The notes beneath the pieces are model-generated. The model had not been told where the DNA came from. It was given only the letters and a program-made list of their open reading frames with translations, and did no database searches. The position numbers and the translations under genes were made by a program. A stretch of 64,000 nt of DNA from an uncultured Marinococcus sp. Its GTDB lineage: Bacteria > Bacillota > Bacilli > Bacillales > Marinococcaceae. This document shows, piece by piece, positions 36,969-45,596 of this stretch (its first letter is position 1; the number at the start of each line of letters is the position of its first letter). Location: NCBI RefSeq assembly GCF_947493875.1, contig NZ_CANLSU010000001.1:248001-312000 (forward strand), written 5' to 3'.

Positions 36969-37642
36969 AAACGATCCTGTTTTTTCTGACAGCAGCTGTC
37001 GTGTTAATGGCGCTTACGTACATCCCTGTGCTCGGCACCTATCTATCGTTGTTTCAAACGATGGTGCACGAAAACGGTCATGCTTTCATGGCGCTTGCCA
37101 CCGGCGGGAGAGTGCGGTCGATCTCTTTATTTTATACGAGGGAGGGACTTGCTGAAACTGGCCATAAGGGCAAGCTTGGCCAGGCGCTTACAACGTTTGC
37201 CGGCTATCCGTTTGCAAGCGGAATGGCCGTTCTTTACAGCTGGATATTTACTTCGGGCTGGTACAGCGGACTCATGATTGGCCTCGTAGGCCTGCTCATT
37301 TGGAATACGCTTCTATGGGTTCGCAATCCTGCCGGGATTATCTGGGGGCTGGCAGCTTCGGGCGGAGGGCTGTATCTGCTTATCGAAAATATGATTATGC
37401 TTATGATGTGGATTATGTTCATTCTCGGCGTGCTTCTGGTTATTCAGTCGGTTCGCTCGGCCTGGATCATTCTGCAGCGGAGTCTGCAGATGCCGGGGGA
37501 TGCCGGAGATGCTACAGGGATGTACCGGGTGAGCCGCATCCCCGCGCAGGTATGGGGTGTGCTCTTTTTTGCACTGGCGCTTGCAGCCGCATGGTTTTCA
37601 GCCGGTTTTTGGCTGCATTGGGACAGTGCTGTACTTATTTAG
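36962..37642 (+). CDS. M50-family (site-2-protease-like) membrane metallopeptidase
   Basis: 226 residues with several transmembrane helices. The zinc motif HENGH (H36, E37, H40) is in FQTMVHENGHAF, and a helix with LTTFAGYPFASG follows; this fits the M50B/YwhC-like group of small intramembrane peptidases. Such enzymes cleave membrane-bound substrates or act in signalling. The start overlaps the upstream gene by 7 bases. A terminator lies right behind the stop. Confidence 0.82.
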   Translation: MVETILFFLTAAVVLMALTYIPVLGTYLSLFQTMVHENGHAFMALATGGRVRSISLFYTREGLAETGHKGKLGQALTTFAGYPFASGMAVLYSWIFTSGWYSGLMIGLVGLLIWNTLLWVRNPAGIIWGLAASGGGLYLLIENMIMLMMWIMFILGVLLVIQSVRSAWIILQRSLQMPGDAGDATGMYRVSRIPAQVWGVLFFALALAAAWFSAGFWLHWDSAVLI

Positions 37643-37643
37643 G

Positions 37644-37671
37644 GAAAACGCTTAGTCGTTTTCTCTTTTTT
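37644..37671 (+). terminator. Terminator after the M50 peptidase gene
   Basis: GAAAACG pairs with CGTTTTC around CTTAGT, followed by TCTTTTTT. Confidence 0.8.
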
Positions 37672-37808
37672 ATCCGGAAAAACAGGCGGCGTTAACAAAC
37701 CGAAGCTGTTTTGGTAAAAAGGAAGATTTTAAAGCTTGAAGAATACTTTAAAGCGAAAATGGGAAAAGCTGAAGTGAAAAAGAGATTTTCAGAAATGAGG
37801 GATAGCGA

Positions 37809-39116
37809 GTGACCGAAACCATCAATCCGAGTCAGAAAATATCAGCTTCAGTTGATAAGCTGTGGGAAGAGGAAATAGAGTTTTTGCAGACGATCGCCCG
37901 GTTTCCGAGTACGATCGAATATGAAGGTTCGCTTCAATTATACTTAAAGAATTTTTTCCAGAACGAGCTTCAGATGGACGTGGAGACAGTGGATGTCGAT
38001 GAAAAAGAAATCAGTTCTCTTCCGGGGTACTCCCCGAGCGAGTGGTCCTACGCGGGCCGTCCGGTAGTAGTGGCAAAAGCGCCGGGCAGTTCGAGGGATT
38101 CCGGCGGGAAGAGTCTGCTATTCCAGGGCCATGTGGACGTCGTAAGCCCAGAGCCAAAGCACAAATGGAGCGTGGATCCATGGGGAGCCCATCGTATTGG
38201 GGACCGTATGTACGGACGCGGTGTACTCGATATGAAAAGCGGCGTTGCGGCAATGATTTATGCCTATAAAGCCATACAGGATGCAGGCTACGAACCGTCA
38301 GCTGATTTTTCCATCAAAACGGTTATTGAAGAAGAAGCAACAGGCAACGGAACGCTCGCAGCAGCGAATGCCGGGCACCTGGCTGATGCCGTTCTCATTC
38401 CGGAGCCGTTTGGGCAGTGTCCATCCACCGCCCAGCTCGGAAGCATCTGGCTTCGCATTCATATCGATACGAGCAGCAACCTCAAGTCGGATCAAACCGG
38501 TGTCGGAGCGAATGCCATCGAAAAAGCACAGAGCGTGATTGAAGCTCTCCAGAGCTACCGGGAATACGTCAACCGGGATGAACAAAAGCCGCCGGAATTT
38601 GCTCATATGACAGAACCGATCGACGTTGAGGTGGGAACGATGCACAGCGGGGACTTTGCCTCCAATATTCCTGTAGAAGCGACCCTTGAGGTGAGGTCTG
38701 CAATTTACCCGGGGAAGGACCCGGCCGAAGGCAAGCAGGATTTAATCGATTGGATTCTCGATAAAACGAAAGACGATGAATGGCTCCGCGAATACCCGCC
38801 CTCTTTCGAATCCTTCGGCTTTCATGCCGAGGGGATGGTGATGCCTGAGGAAGACCCGCTATTTGCCAAGCTCGATGAAGCCCACGAAATGGTGACCGGA
38901 AAACAATGCGGCAGACAGGCGATTCCGGTAACGACAGATGCCCGGTATTACGGCCTTTATTATAATACTCCGGTTACATGCTACGGCCCATCTGGGGCAA
39001 AGATGCACGAGCCCGATGAATGGGTGGACCTTGAAAGTGTAAAAAATGTAACAAAGGTGTACGCAGACTTTTTAATCCGGTGGTGCGGCATTCATAAAAA
39101 GGAAGGGGAAAGCTGA
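37809..39116 (+). CDS. M20-family amidohydrolase (ArgE/DapE-like deacylase)
   Basis: Zinc-dependent hydrolase of N-acyl amino acids, 435 residues. Metal ligands are visible as histidine in FQGHVDVVSPEP, aspartate in YGRGVLDMKSG, the catalytic and bridging glutamates in VIEEEATGNGT, and a C-terminal histidine in GPSGAKMHEPDEWV. The dimerisation lid lies between. Start: GTG 37809 behind GAGGG. Its TGA overlaps the ATG of the next hydrolase (TGATG), and glutamate dehydrogenase follows, suggesting use of an acylated amino acid or amide as N/C source. Confidence 0.88.
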   Translation: MTETINPSQKISASVDKLWEEEIEFLQTIARFPSTIEYEGSLQLYLKNFFQNELQMDVETVDVDEKEISSLPGYSPSEWSYAGRPVVVAKAPGSSRDSGGKSLLFQGHVDVVSPEPKHKWSVDPWGAHRIGDRMYGRGVLDMKSGVAAMIYAYKAIQDAGYEPSADFSIKTVIEEEATGNGTLAAANAGHLADAVLIPEPFGQCPSTAQLGSIWLRIHIDTSSNLKSDQTGVGANAIEKAQSVIEALQSYREYVNRDEQKPPEFAHMTEPIDVEVGTMHSGDFASNIPVEATLEVRSAIYPGKDPAEGKQDLIDWILDKTKDDEWLREYPPSFESFGFHAEGMVMPEEDPLFAKLDEAHEMVTGKQCGRQAIPVTTDARYYGLYYNTPVTCYGPSGAKMHEPDEWVDLESVKNVTKVYADFLIRWCGIHKKEGES

Positions 39117-39670
39117 TGAGCTATTCGCGAGCCTTGATTGTGATTGATTACACGATGGACTTTGTGGCAGAGGAAGGTGCACTCACCTGTGGAGAGCCGG
39201 GACAGAAAATCGAAGGCGCTATTTATCAATTAATCGAAACGTATCAGGCCGCAGGTGATTTTGTCGTATTTGCCCTCGACCGCCACGAAGAAGGAGATGA
39301 TTATCATCCGGAAACGAAGCTGTTCCCTTCCCATAATATAGCTGGAACGAAGGGGAGGGACCTTTATCGAAGCATTCAGAGCCTGTATGAATCCATGCGA
39401 CACCAGCCGAATGTTTGGCAGGTGGACAAAACAAGGTATAGTGCATTTGCAGGAACCAACCTGGAGCTGAAGTTAAGGGAACGTGGCATTACCGAGCTTC
39501 ATCTTGCGGGGGTCTGTACCGATATCTGCATTCTTCATACAGCAGTGGATGCCTACAATAAAGGATTTGATATCGTCATTCATCAGGATGCCGTGGCAAG
39601 CTTTGACGAGGAAGGGCACGCGTTTGCGCTGAAACACGCAGAAAACATTTTAGGGGCATCAGTCCAATAG
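39116..39670 (+). CDS. Cysteine hydrolase (isochorismatase/nicotinamidase superfamily)
   Basis: 184 residues. The triad is visible: D11 in LIVIDYTMDF, the lysine in QVDKTRYSAF and the cysteine in GVCTDICILHTA. DRHEEGDDYHPET resembles the metal-site region of nicotinamidases, so a PncA-like amidase is plausible, though several amidases share this fold. It is translationally coupled to the M20 gene upstream and lies 14 bases before glutamate dehydrogenase. Confidence 0.85.
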   Translation: MSYSRALIVIDYTMDFVAEEGALTCGEPGQKIEGAIYQLIETYQAAGDFVVFALDRHEEGDDYHPETKLFPSHNIAGTKGRDLYRSIQSLYESMRHQPNVWQVDKTRYSAFAGTNLELKLRERGITELHLAGVCTDICILHTAVDAYNKGFDIVIHQDAVASFDEEGHAFALKHAENILGASVQ

Positions 39671-39684
39671 AAAGGAAGAAACTC

Positions 39685-40941
39685 ATGACCGGACAAAACA
39701 ACCAGGGGCCGCTCGGCGTGGTGCACCAGCAGATCGCTGAAGCGTCCCGGATTATTCAACTGCCAGACACTGTAGAAACAATACTGAAATACCCGAAAAG
39801 AAAAGTGGAGGTCCAGTTCCCAGTGGAAATGGACGACGGCCATACGCAGATGTTTACCGGCTACAGGACGCAGCACAATGATGTGCTCGGTCCAGTGAAG
39901 GGTGGACTCCGCTTTCATCCACAGACAGATGAAGAGGAAACAGGTGCGCTGGCTGCCTGGATGACATTTAAGTGTGCGCTTGTGCAGATTCCGCACGGCG
40001 GAGCAAAGGGAGGCGTCGTCTGTGATCCTTCCATGCTGAGTAACCGGGAGCTTCGCCAGGTAAGCAGAGGGTACACGGAGGCCCTGTTTGATCTTTTGGG
40101 TCCCAATAAAGATGTGCCGGCCCCGGACGTGTATACGGATCCGAAAATCATGAGCGTCATGATGGATACGTATTCGCGGATGGCCGGCGGTCATGAGCCT
40201 GGTGTTATTACTGGCAAACCGCCTCTTGTCGGCGGTTCAAAAGCGAGGGAATCGGCAACAGCCCGCGGCGCTGTGTATATTATCGAAAAAATGCTCGAGC
40301 AGGAAAACAAACGTGCCGAAGATGTACGTGTATCCGTGCAGGGCTTTGGCAACGCCGGCCAGATCGCCGCGAGACTGCTGTACGATTTAGGCTGTAAAGT
40401 TGTAAGCGTCAGCGATTCCAAAGCCGCCCTTTATGCACAGGACGGTCTTGATATTCCGCGAGCCCAGCAGGCAAAAGCAGGAAACAACGGCCTGCAGGAT
40501 TACGGGCAAGACTATCTGCTCGAAAATACCATGGACATTCTTTATACGGATACGGATATTTTGATACCGGCTGCCATGGAAGGGGTCATTACAAAAGAAA
40601 ACGCAGAACGGGTAAAGGCCCCGAAAATTATGGAGCTTGCAAACGGACCGACGACACCGGAAGCAGACCATATTTTAAAGGAGCAGGGGCAGGCAGTCTA
40701 TCCGGATATTTTAGTGAACGCCGGCGGTGTTATTGTGTCGTATCTGGAATCGGTTCAAAACCACATGAATTACTATTGGTCCGAAGATGTAATTAATGAA
40801 CGGATGAAGGCATTTATACTCGAAGCGTACGAACAAACGGAAAAATCGGCCTACGAACACAACACAACCAACAGAAACGGTGCCATGATTTTTGCCATGA
40901 ACCGGCTGCAGGAAGCAATGGAGTACCGGGGCTGGATATAA
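39685..40941 (+). CDS. gudB: NAD-specific glutamate dehydrogenase
   Basis: Interconverts glutamate with 2-oxoglutarate and ammonium. It is 418 residues, the hexameric bacterial type. GPVKGGLRFHP and ALVQIPHGGAKGG carry substrate lysines, and VQGFGNAGQIAARLL is the nucleotide fold. AAAGGAAG precedes the ATG. It is third in a tight operon with the two hydrolases. RocG and GudB cannot be separated by eye. Confidence 0.95.
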   Translation: MTGQNNQGPLGVVHQQIAEASRIIQLPDTVETILKYPKRKVEVQFPVEMDDGHTQMFTGYRTQHNDVLGPVKGGLRFHPQTDEEETGALAAWMTFKCALVQIPHGGAKGGVVCDPSMLSNRELRQVSRGYTEALFDLLGPNKDVPAPDVYTDPKIMSVMMDTYSRMAGGHEPGVITGKPPLVGGSKARESATARGAVYIIEKMLEQENKRAEDVRVSVQGFGNAGQIAARLLYDLGCKVVSVSDSKAALYAQDGLDIPRAQQAKAGNNGLQDYGQDYLLENTMDILYTDTDILIPAAMEGVITKENAERVKAPKIMELANGPTTPEADHILKEQGQAVYPDILVNAGGVIVSYLESVQNHMNYYWSEDVINERMKAFILEAYEQTEKSAYEHNTTNRNGAMIFAMNRLQEAMEYRGWI

Positions 40942-41058
40942 AAAATTAACAAATTCTGCATGAAGCTATAGTCATAGGGGAGTCAACAAGATAAAATGCT
41001 AGTGTGAGCTTTTCCGGGAACGGGAAGGAAAACTGTTAAGAGTTCTAGGAGGGATTAG

Positions 41059-41526
41059 ATGGATTGGTCAAAAGAATTTGATTTTCATAAAAACGACACG
41101 GAAGACACGACAGCAGAAAAAATGAAGCGTATCAGTAAATGCATTGATAAGCTCTGGGGAGATTTCGACGAAGTATTAACGGAAATTGTAGAACAGGGCG
41201 AGCTGGAAAAAGAAGACTACAGAAAACGGTTCAGGGACGAAACGTTCACCATTGAACTGCTGGAGTCTGAATTAAAAGGATCCGTCAGCGGTCACTTCGA
41301 CCGTAACATCGACGTTATGGTTGATTTGACACTGGATGAACCGAAAAAGAAATCGCTCAGCCAGGTGTTCCTTCCAAACGATAAACTGTACCTGATCGAC
41401 ACGCGCAGCAACCAGTGGGTAATTGCCGAAGCCGGCAAAAAGCCAAAAGACTGCACAAAGCTTGAGAAAAAGCATATCGAGCAGGTATTCGCTCACATGC
41501 TGCGGGAATATAAAGTAACGAAATAG
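41059..41526 (+). CDS. Hypothetical soluble protein
   Basis: 155 residues, not recognised. It is highly charged (Lys/Glu/Asp), without signal or membrane segment, and has one long helix around KMKRISKCIDKLWGDFDEVL. A beta-rich middle part contains DKLYLIDTRSNQWVIAEAG. A TAGGAGGG site precedes the ATG and a strong terminator follows, so it is a real single gene. Codon use is like the surrounding backbone. Confidence 0.7.
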   Translation: MDWSKEFDFHKNDTEDTTAEKMKRISKCIDKLWGDFDEVLTEIVEQGELEKEDYRKRFRDETFTIELLESELKGSVSGHFDRNIDVMVDLTLDEPKKKSLSQVFLPNDKLYLIDTRSNQWVIAEAGKKPKDCTKLEKKHIEQVFAHMLREYKVTK

Positions 41527-41528
41527 TA

Positions 41529-41566
41529 AAAAAGCATCCAACTTGATGGTTGGGTGCTTTCTTTTA
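41529..41566 (+). terminator. Terminator
   Basis: AAAGCATCCAAC pairs with GTTGGGTGCTTT (one G-T pair), followed by CTTTTAT. Confidence 0.85.
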
Positions 41567-41589
41567 TCATATGCTTCCAAAAGGGAATC

Positions 41590-41618
41590 TTGACAATAAG
41601 CGTATTTACACGTATTCT
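41590..41618 (+). promoter_or_regulatory. Candidate promoter of tRNA-Arg
   Basis: TTGACA, a 17-base spacer and TATTCT, about 60 bases before the tRNA. Confidence 0.6.
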
Positions 41619-41675
41619 TACATTTGTCTTTGTTTGTTGCAGCAAAGATCCGTGTATTTATAGTAGTTCACATAA

Positions 41676-41750
41676 GCCCTAGTAGCTCAGGGGAAGAGCA
41701 ACAGCCTCCTAAGCTGTAGGTCGCAGGTTCGAATCCTGCCTAGGGCGCCA
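41676..41750 (+). tRNA. tRNA-Arg (anticodon CCT)
   Basis: Full cloverleaf by eye: acceptor GCCCTAG/CTAGGGC, D stem GCTC/GAGC, anticodon stem ACAGC/GCTGT with loop CTCCTAA (anticodon CCT, reads AGG), T stem GCAGG/CCTGC with TTCGAAT, then G and an encoded CCA. A terminator follows at once. Confidence 0.95.
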
Positions 41751-41762
41751 TAATATATAAGT

Positions 41763-41799
41763 ACCCCCCGGGCCCAGGCCCGGGGGGTTGTTGTTTAAT
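41763..41799 (+). terminator. Terminator of the tRNA gene
   Basis: CCCCCCGGGCC pairs with GGCCCGGGGGG around a very short loop, followed by TTGTTGTTT. Confidence 0.85.
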
Positions 41800-41925
41800 C
41801 CGTTTCCGGTATAAAAGTTGCCCTGGAGAAAATATGTGTCCAAAAGTGAAAAAGGTTTGAAATGCGCGAATGCATGCATTAAAATTAAATTAAAGATTCT
41901 GACAAAAAGCCGGAAGGGAGTTAAC

Positions 41926-42093
41926 ATGATTATTATTGTTTTATCCCTGATGTTATTTACCGTGCTCACCTACCTGTTTTATGGCCTGTGGAACACGAAT
42001 GCAGATACAAAAGAAACCCGGCAGCTGTGTTCCCTGTTATACGGAAGCTCGCTGCTTGCGCTTGTACTATTAAATACATCCATGCTTTTATAA
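41926..42093 (+). CDS. Small two-helix membrane protein
   Basis: 55 residues with two hydrophobic segments (IIIVLSLMLFTVLTYLFYG and SLLYGSSLLALVLLN) joined by a polar loop. AAGGGAG is well placed for ATG 41926; the open frame upstream to 41818 overlaps the tRNA trailer and is not needed. No family recognised. A terminator follows immediately. Confidence 0.65.
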   Translation: MIIIVLSLMLFTVLTYLFYGLWNTNADTKETRQLCSLLYGSSLLALVLLNTSMLL

Positions 42094-42119
42094 AACTTCG
42101 CCATGGCGGAGTTTTTTTG
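42092..42119 (+). terminator. Terminator
   Basis: AAACTTCGCC pairs with GGCGGAGTTT, followed by TTTTG. Confidence 0.85.
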
Positions 42120-42293
42120 TATTTTGTAGGGCTAAGCTCATAATTAACCGAAAAATGATTCAAGTTTGTATCATCTTTGGGGTATATAATATAGGGTAAT
42201 AGCTAGAAGCTTATATCAAATGGATGGAGCTGCGGCAGGGGGGCTGCAGACCTATCATTATTTATCAAACGAAACGCAATTGGAGTGGGGAGC

Positions 42294-42539
42294 ATGGGGA
42301 AATTTTATGCAATTATTACGGTAATCGGTCTGGGTATTGCCGGTCTGTTCGGATACCATTGGTATGATACAGAATCGAGCATTCAGACGATTCAGATGCA
42401 CGAAGAGGTCAACAGCTTATCAAAAGAAGCAGATGTGTCTTCGGAACCGTCTTCCGTTTCGTCTAACGGCAGGGGAGAATTACGTTTTTTGGGTATCAGT
42501 GAAAGGTATATTCTGTCTCAAAAAGCGAGCAATAATTAA
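42294..42539 (+). CDS. Small membrane-anchored hypothetical protein
   Basis: 81 residues. One N-terminal transmembrane helix (FYAIITVIGLGIAGLFGYHW) and a polar, Ser/Glu-rich extracellular or cytoplasmic tail. TGGAG stands upstream of ATG 42294; a GTG at 42285 is an alternative start. A TATAAT at 42185-42190 may be its -10, without a clear -35. Function unknown. Confidence 0.6.
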   Translation: MGKFYAIITVIGLGIAGLFGYHWYDTESSIQTIQMHEEVNSLSKEADVSSEPSSVSSNGRGELRFLGISERYILSQKASNN

Positions 42540-42647
42540 AATGAATATGCTGTAACTGCAGCTTTCCATTCTGCGCCACCTAAAGAAAATCAGAAAAGGC
42601 GGGTAGACACCGTTCGTTTTTTAAAAGAAAAACCTTAATGGTTGATT

Positions 42648-42675
42648 TTGAATGCCCGTAATGTGAATATATAAT
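42648..42675 (+). promoter_or_regulatory. Candidate promoter of the GDPD gene
   Basis: TTGAAT, a 16-base spacer and TATAAT. It implies a 5' leader of about 125 bases, which contains a GCCTGCT/AGCAGGC hairpin (42757-42777). Confidence 0.6.
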
Positions 42676-42808
42676 TAAGAGCACCATAAGAATGCAGGCA
42701 AGATTTATAAAAATCGGGCGAAAAAGCTGAAAAGAACGATTATAACCGAAAGGATGGCCTGCTGTCACAAAGCAGGCTGCACGGTTGTGTGCAGGGAGGA
42801 AAGATATT

Positions 42809-43627
42809 TTGACTTCAATTATAGCGCACCGGGGAGCTTCAGACCGCCGCCCGGAAAACACCATGTCGGCTTTCCGCCAGGCTGTCACAGACGGGGCAGA
42901 CGCGATTGAAACAGATGTGCAGCTGTCAAAGGACGGGGTTCCGGTACTGATCCATGATACGCTGTTGAAAAGAACGACCGGCGCTTCCGGAAGTGTTCAT
43001 GAATATACATACAAAGAGCTGCAGGATTTAAGCGCCGGGGCATGGATGCATAAACGATACCGCAAGGAAAAAATCGTCAGCCTTGAGCGACTGCTGCAGG
43101 AACCAAGCATTGAAAAGACCAGGCTTGTGCTTGAATTAAAAAATTCCAATATTGCCCATGAAGGGCTTGAAGAAGCTGTGATTAGCCTGCTGAATAACTA
43201 TGAAAAAATAGAAACGGCTACGGTATCAAGCTTTAACCACAGGTCGATGGCCTACGCCCGGGAGCTGTCGGAAGAGATCAATATCGCTATTCTTTACGCG
43301 GTACACCTGTACCGTCCGTGTGAATACGCTAAAATCGTCGGGGCGACAGAGCTTCATCCTCATTACCGCACAATCGATAAATCCTGGATTGACGACGCTA
43401 TTAACGAGGAGCTCGAAGTTGTTCCCTACACCATTGATAAAAAGAGCGGTTGGAAAAAAGCAATAGATGCCGGCGTCACAGGGATTATTACAAATAAGCC
43501 AAAGGCACTCCAGCAGTATTTGTACCCCCCTGAGAAGGCACCGCCAAAGGAACCGGAGCCTTCCGAACAAACAGAACCATCAAAGCCATCAGAACCTGCG
43601 CATCAAAAGGAGCCTTCTAAAGAATGA
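42809..43627 (+). CDS. Glycerophosphodiester phosphodiesterase
   Basis: Hydrolyses glycerophosphodiesters to glycerol 3-phosphate and an alcohol. It is 272 residues, TIM-barrel. The N-terminal catalytic set is AHRGASDRRPENT and the metal ligands lie in IETDVQLSKDGVPVLIHD; VLELKN and the terminal TDKPK-like ITNKPKAL are also present. There is no signal peptide, so it is cytoplasmic. TTG 42809 is the start because GGGAGGAAAG is eight bases upstream. The last about 30 residues are an unusual Pro/Glu/Ser-rich low-complexity tail. Confidence 0.9.
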   Translation: MTSIIAHRGASDRRPENTMSAFRQAVTDGADAIETDVQLSKDGVPVLIHDTLLKRTTGASGSVHEYTYKELQDLSAGAWMHKRYRKEKIVSLERLLQEPSIEKTRLVLELKNSNIAHEGLEEAVISLLNNYEKIETATVSSFNHRSMAYARELSEEINIAILYAVHLYRPCEYAKIVGATELHPHYRTIDKSWIDDAINEELEVVPYTIDKKSGWKKAIDAGVTGIITNKPKALQQYLYPPEKAPPKEPEPSEQTEPSKPSEPAHQKEPSKE

Positions 43628-43698
43628 AGACTCCTTTTTTCATCCGTTTTAAAATTTCGTTTACCGAATTTGTATCACTATATATTAGATTATACAGA

Positions 43699-43731
43699 AA
43701 AAAAGCCGCCTTTTTTATAAAGGGGCTTCTT
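43699..43731. terminator. Bidirectional terminator
   Basis: AAGCCGCCTTT pairs with AAAGGGGCTT, with A/T runs on both sides. It lies between the convergent GDPD and Cof-type HAD genes. Confidence 0.75.
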
Positions 43732-43767
43732 GATTATGCGCTCTACTACGCGAAGAAAGCTGGTTCG

Positions 43768-44541
43768 CTAGAGCAGACCTACTTTTTCAAGACCGCGTGC
43801 AATACCGTCATTGCCCACGTCAGCCGTAATATGGCGGGCATAGCTTTTAACCTCGTCCGGAGCGTTGCCCATGGCAACACTGTTTGGCACATACTGAAGC
43901 ATTTCCACATCGTTATAATTGTCACCAAAGGCATAGCAGTCCTCAAGCTCAATGCCTGCTTCGGCGATCAGGTTTTTGATCCCGTTTGCTTTGGAGCCCC
44001 CTGGAGGAATGACGTCGAGTGAATAAGGATGCCAGCGCACAAATCGCAGATCCTGCATCTTGTTTATATAACGGTCTTCTTCATCCTCCCGGGCAAACAG
44101 AAGTGCCTGGTAAATATTGTTCTGCTCCGCAAACGAAGCATCAAATTCCGGATGTCCAACGCCGAGTGTGGTAATGCTGTCATGAATATCATGGTGAAAT
44201 TCAATATTCGCTTTCATATCATTGCTGCCCATAAATACAATCGGATGTTCTTTTTCAGCAGCAAAGGACTGCAGAGACTGAAGTGTTTCGGTAGGAATCG
44301 TATTTTGATAAATAGCAGTGCCATTGTATTTTACAAATTGGCCGTTAAACGAAATAAACGTGTGAATACCCAGCTCTTCCCGGAGATCGTCAAACAAATA
44401 CGGTGCTCTTCCGGTGGAGATTGCGATGTCATGGCCTTTGTCCCGGAGCCTGTGGATAGCATCTCTCGTGGAAGCAGGAAGCTGTTTGTTTTCATCATAC
44501 AGTGTGCCGTCAATATCGAAAAAAATCATTTTTTTACTCAT
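43768..44541 (-). CDS. Cof-type HAD-IIB phosphatase
   Basis: 257 residues, a HAD phosphatase with a C2B cap that typically acts on sugar phosphates or FMN/PLP. FFDIDGTLYDE gives the nucleophile D9 and D11. STGRAPYLFDDL is motif II, and the lysine in GGSKANGIKNL and the metal aspartates in FGDNYNDVEML are motifs III/IV. AAAAGGAG precedes the ATG. Confidence 0.9.
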   Translation of the reverse strand: MSKKMIFFDIDGTLYDENKQLPASTRDAIHRLRDKGHDIAISTGRAPYLFDDLREELGIHTFISFNGQFVKYNGTAIYQNTIPTETLQSLQSFAAEKEHPIVFMGSNDMKANIEFHHDIHDSITTLGVGHPEFDASFAEQNNIYQALLFAREDEEDRYINKMQDLRFVRWHPYSLDVIPPGGSKANGIKNLIAEAGIELEDCYAFGDNYNDVEMLQYVPNSVAMGNAPDEVKSYARHITADVGNDGIARGLEKVGLL

Positions 44542-44623
44542 GTATGGGTTCTCCTTTTCTACACTTTTGCCCGTTTAGTATACTACAATCATTTGCGTTC
44601 TACCAATGCAGAGTCAAGGGAAG

Positions 44624-45475
44624 TTAATAGTAATCGTGAAGCAGGGGTGCTGGATGCCTTCTTTGCCTCCGGCGATAAACGAGCGCATTAATTTCCCCGC
44701 CGATGACAAGAATCAGTCCAACCAAAAACAGCCACAGCATTAACACGATGACGCCGCCAAGGCTGCCGTACGTGGAGGCATAGTTGGCAAAGTTGTTGAC
44801 ATAAAAGGAGAATCCCAGCGATATCACCTGCCAGAGCAGAGTCGCAGTCATTGCCCCCGGAAGAACGGACCAAAACGGCATATTGTTGTTCGGGGCAAGG
44901 TGGTAGAGCATGGCGAGAATAACGGAGGTGATTGAAATAGTAATAAGCCAGCGCAGGAGCTGAACAAGAAAAACAGTATCCTCCGGGACATAAATAAATG
45001 ATTGGATCGATGACAAAATCAGGCTGCCAAAAACGGGCAGTAAGAGTGCGATAATAACGGAAAGCATTAACCCAAAGGTTAAACCGACAGATAACAGCCG
45101 TACCTTTAAAAAGGAACGTGTCTCCGGAACATCATAAGCCCCGTTCACCGCCTTGATAAAAGCATTCAGTCCATTGGAGGCTGTCCATATGGTGCCGATG
45201 ATCCCTATGGTAAGCAGACCGCTACTCGAGCTGTTTATCGTATCCTCAATCGTGTCCTGAAACAGGGAGGCAGTCTCTGCGGGCACGAACTGGTACAAAA
45301 CCGAAACAGCGCGGTCGGCATCAATGTTAAAGTAGGGGAGAAGCGATAGAAACAAAATCAGCAGCGGAAAAATGGATAAAAGGTAATAAAACGCCTGTTG
45401 GGCAGCAAGGCCGGCAGCATTATCCTTCATTAATTCTGAAAAAAGGTTTTTAATAAAAGCAGTTATGCTTTTGAT
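44624..45475 (-). CDS. YihY/BrkB-family membrane protein, probable ATC start
   Basis: Inner-membrane protein of about 283 residues with six or seven transmembrane segments. The family blocks AAGLAAQQAFYYLLSIFPLL, IIGTIWTASNGLNAFIKAVN and the final LFLVGLILVIGGEINAL are clear. The first ATG (45430) would cut the protein inside the conserved N-terminus. The frame continues upstream as SIKSITAFIKNLFSEL, normal for the family, up to a stop at 45488-45490. The only start-like codon is ATC 45475-45473, seven bases from AAGGAG. Either ATC initiates or an ATG was mutated. Confidence 0.8.
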   Translation of the reverse strand: MKSITAFIKNLFSELMKDNAAGLAAQQAFYYLLSIFPLLILFLSLLPYFNIDADRAVSVLYQFVPAETASLFQDTIEDTINSSSSGLLTIGIIGTIWTASNGLNAFIKAVNGAYDVPETRSFLKVRLLSVGLTFGLMLSVIIALLLPVFGSLILSSIQSFIYVPEDTVFLVQLLRWLITISITSVILAMLYHLAPNNNMPFWSVLPGAMTATLLWQVISLGFSFYVNNFANYASTYGSLGGVIVLMLWLFLVGLILVIGGEINALVYRRRQRRHPAPLLHDYY

Positions 45476-45529
45476 ACTATCACTCCTTCAGACTGTCCTT
45501 CTGTTATTATACAAAAGGCTGGGAATAGA

Positions 45530-45563
45530 AAGGAAAAACCTGTGCACAGCTTTTGCACAGGTT
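45530..45563 (-). terminator. Terminator of the beta-helix lipoprotein gene
   Basis: On the minus strand AACCTGTGCA pairs with TGCACAGGTT, followed by TTTCCTTTC. Confidence 0.8.
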
Positions 45564-45596
45564 AGAATCATTGGACCCCGCAAGTAGCCGGAGCCT

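Noticed and set aside
37300-37695. Overlapping plus-strand open frame within the M50 peptidase gene
   Set aside because: Out of frame with the membrane protein, no ribosome-binding site, no motif.
41676-41750. tRNA-Arg(CCT) as an integration site
   Set aside because: No integrase and no repeat of the tRNA 3' end were seen nearby, and the flanking genes look like backbone.
42201-42270. Possible riboswitch-like fold before the small membrane protein at 42294
   Set aside because: Only a short CTGC/GCAG stem is visible and no known aptamer core fits.
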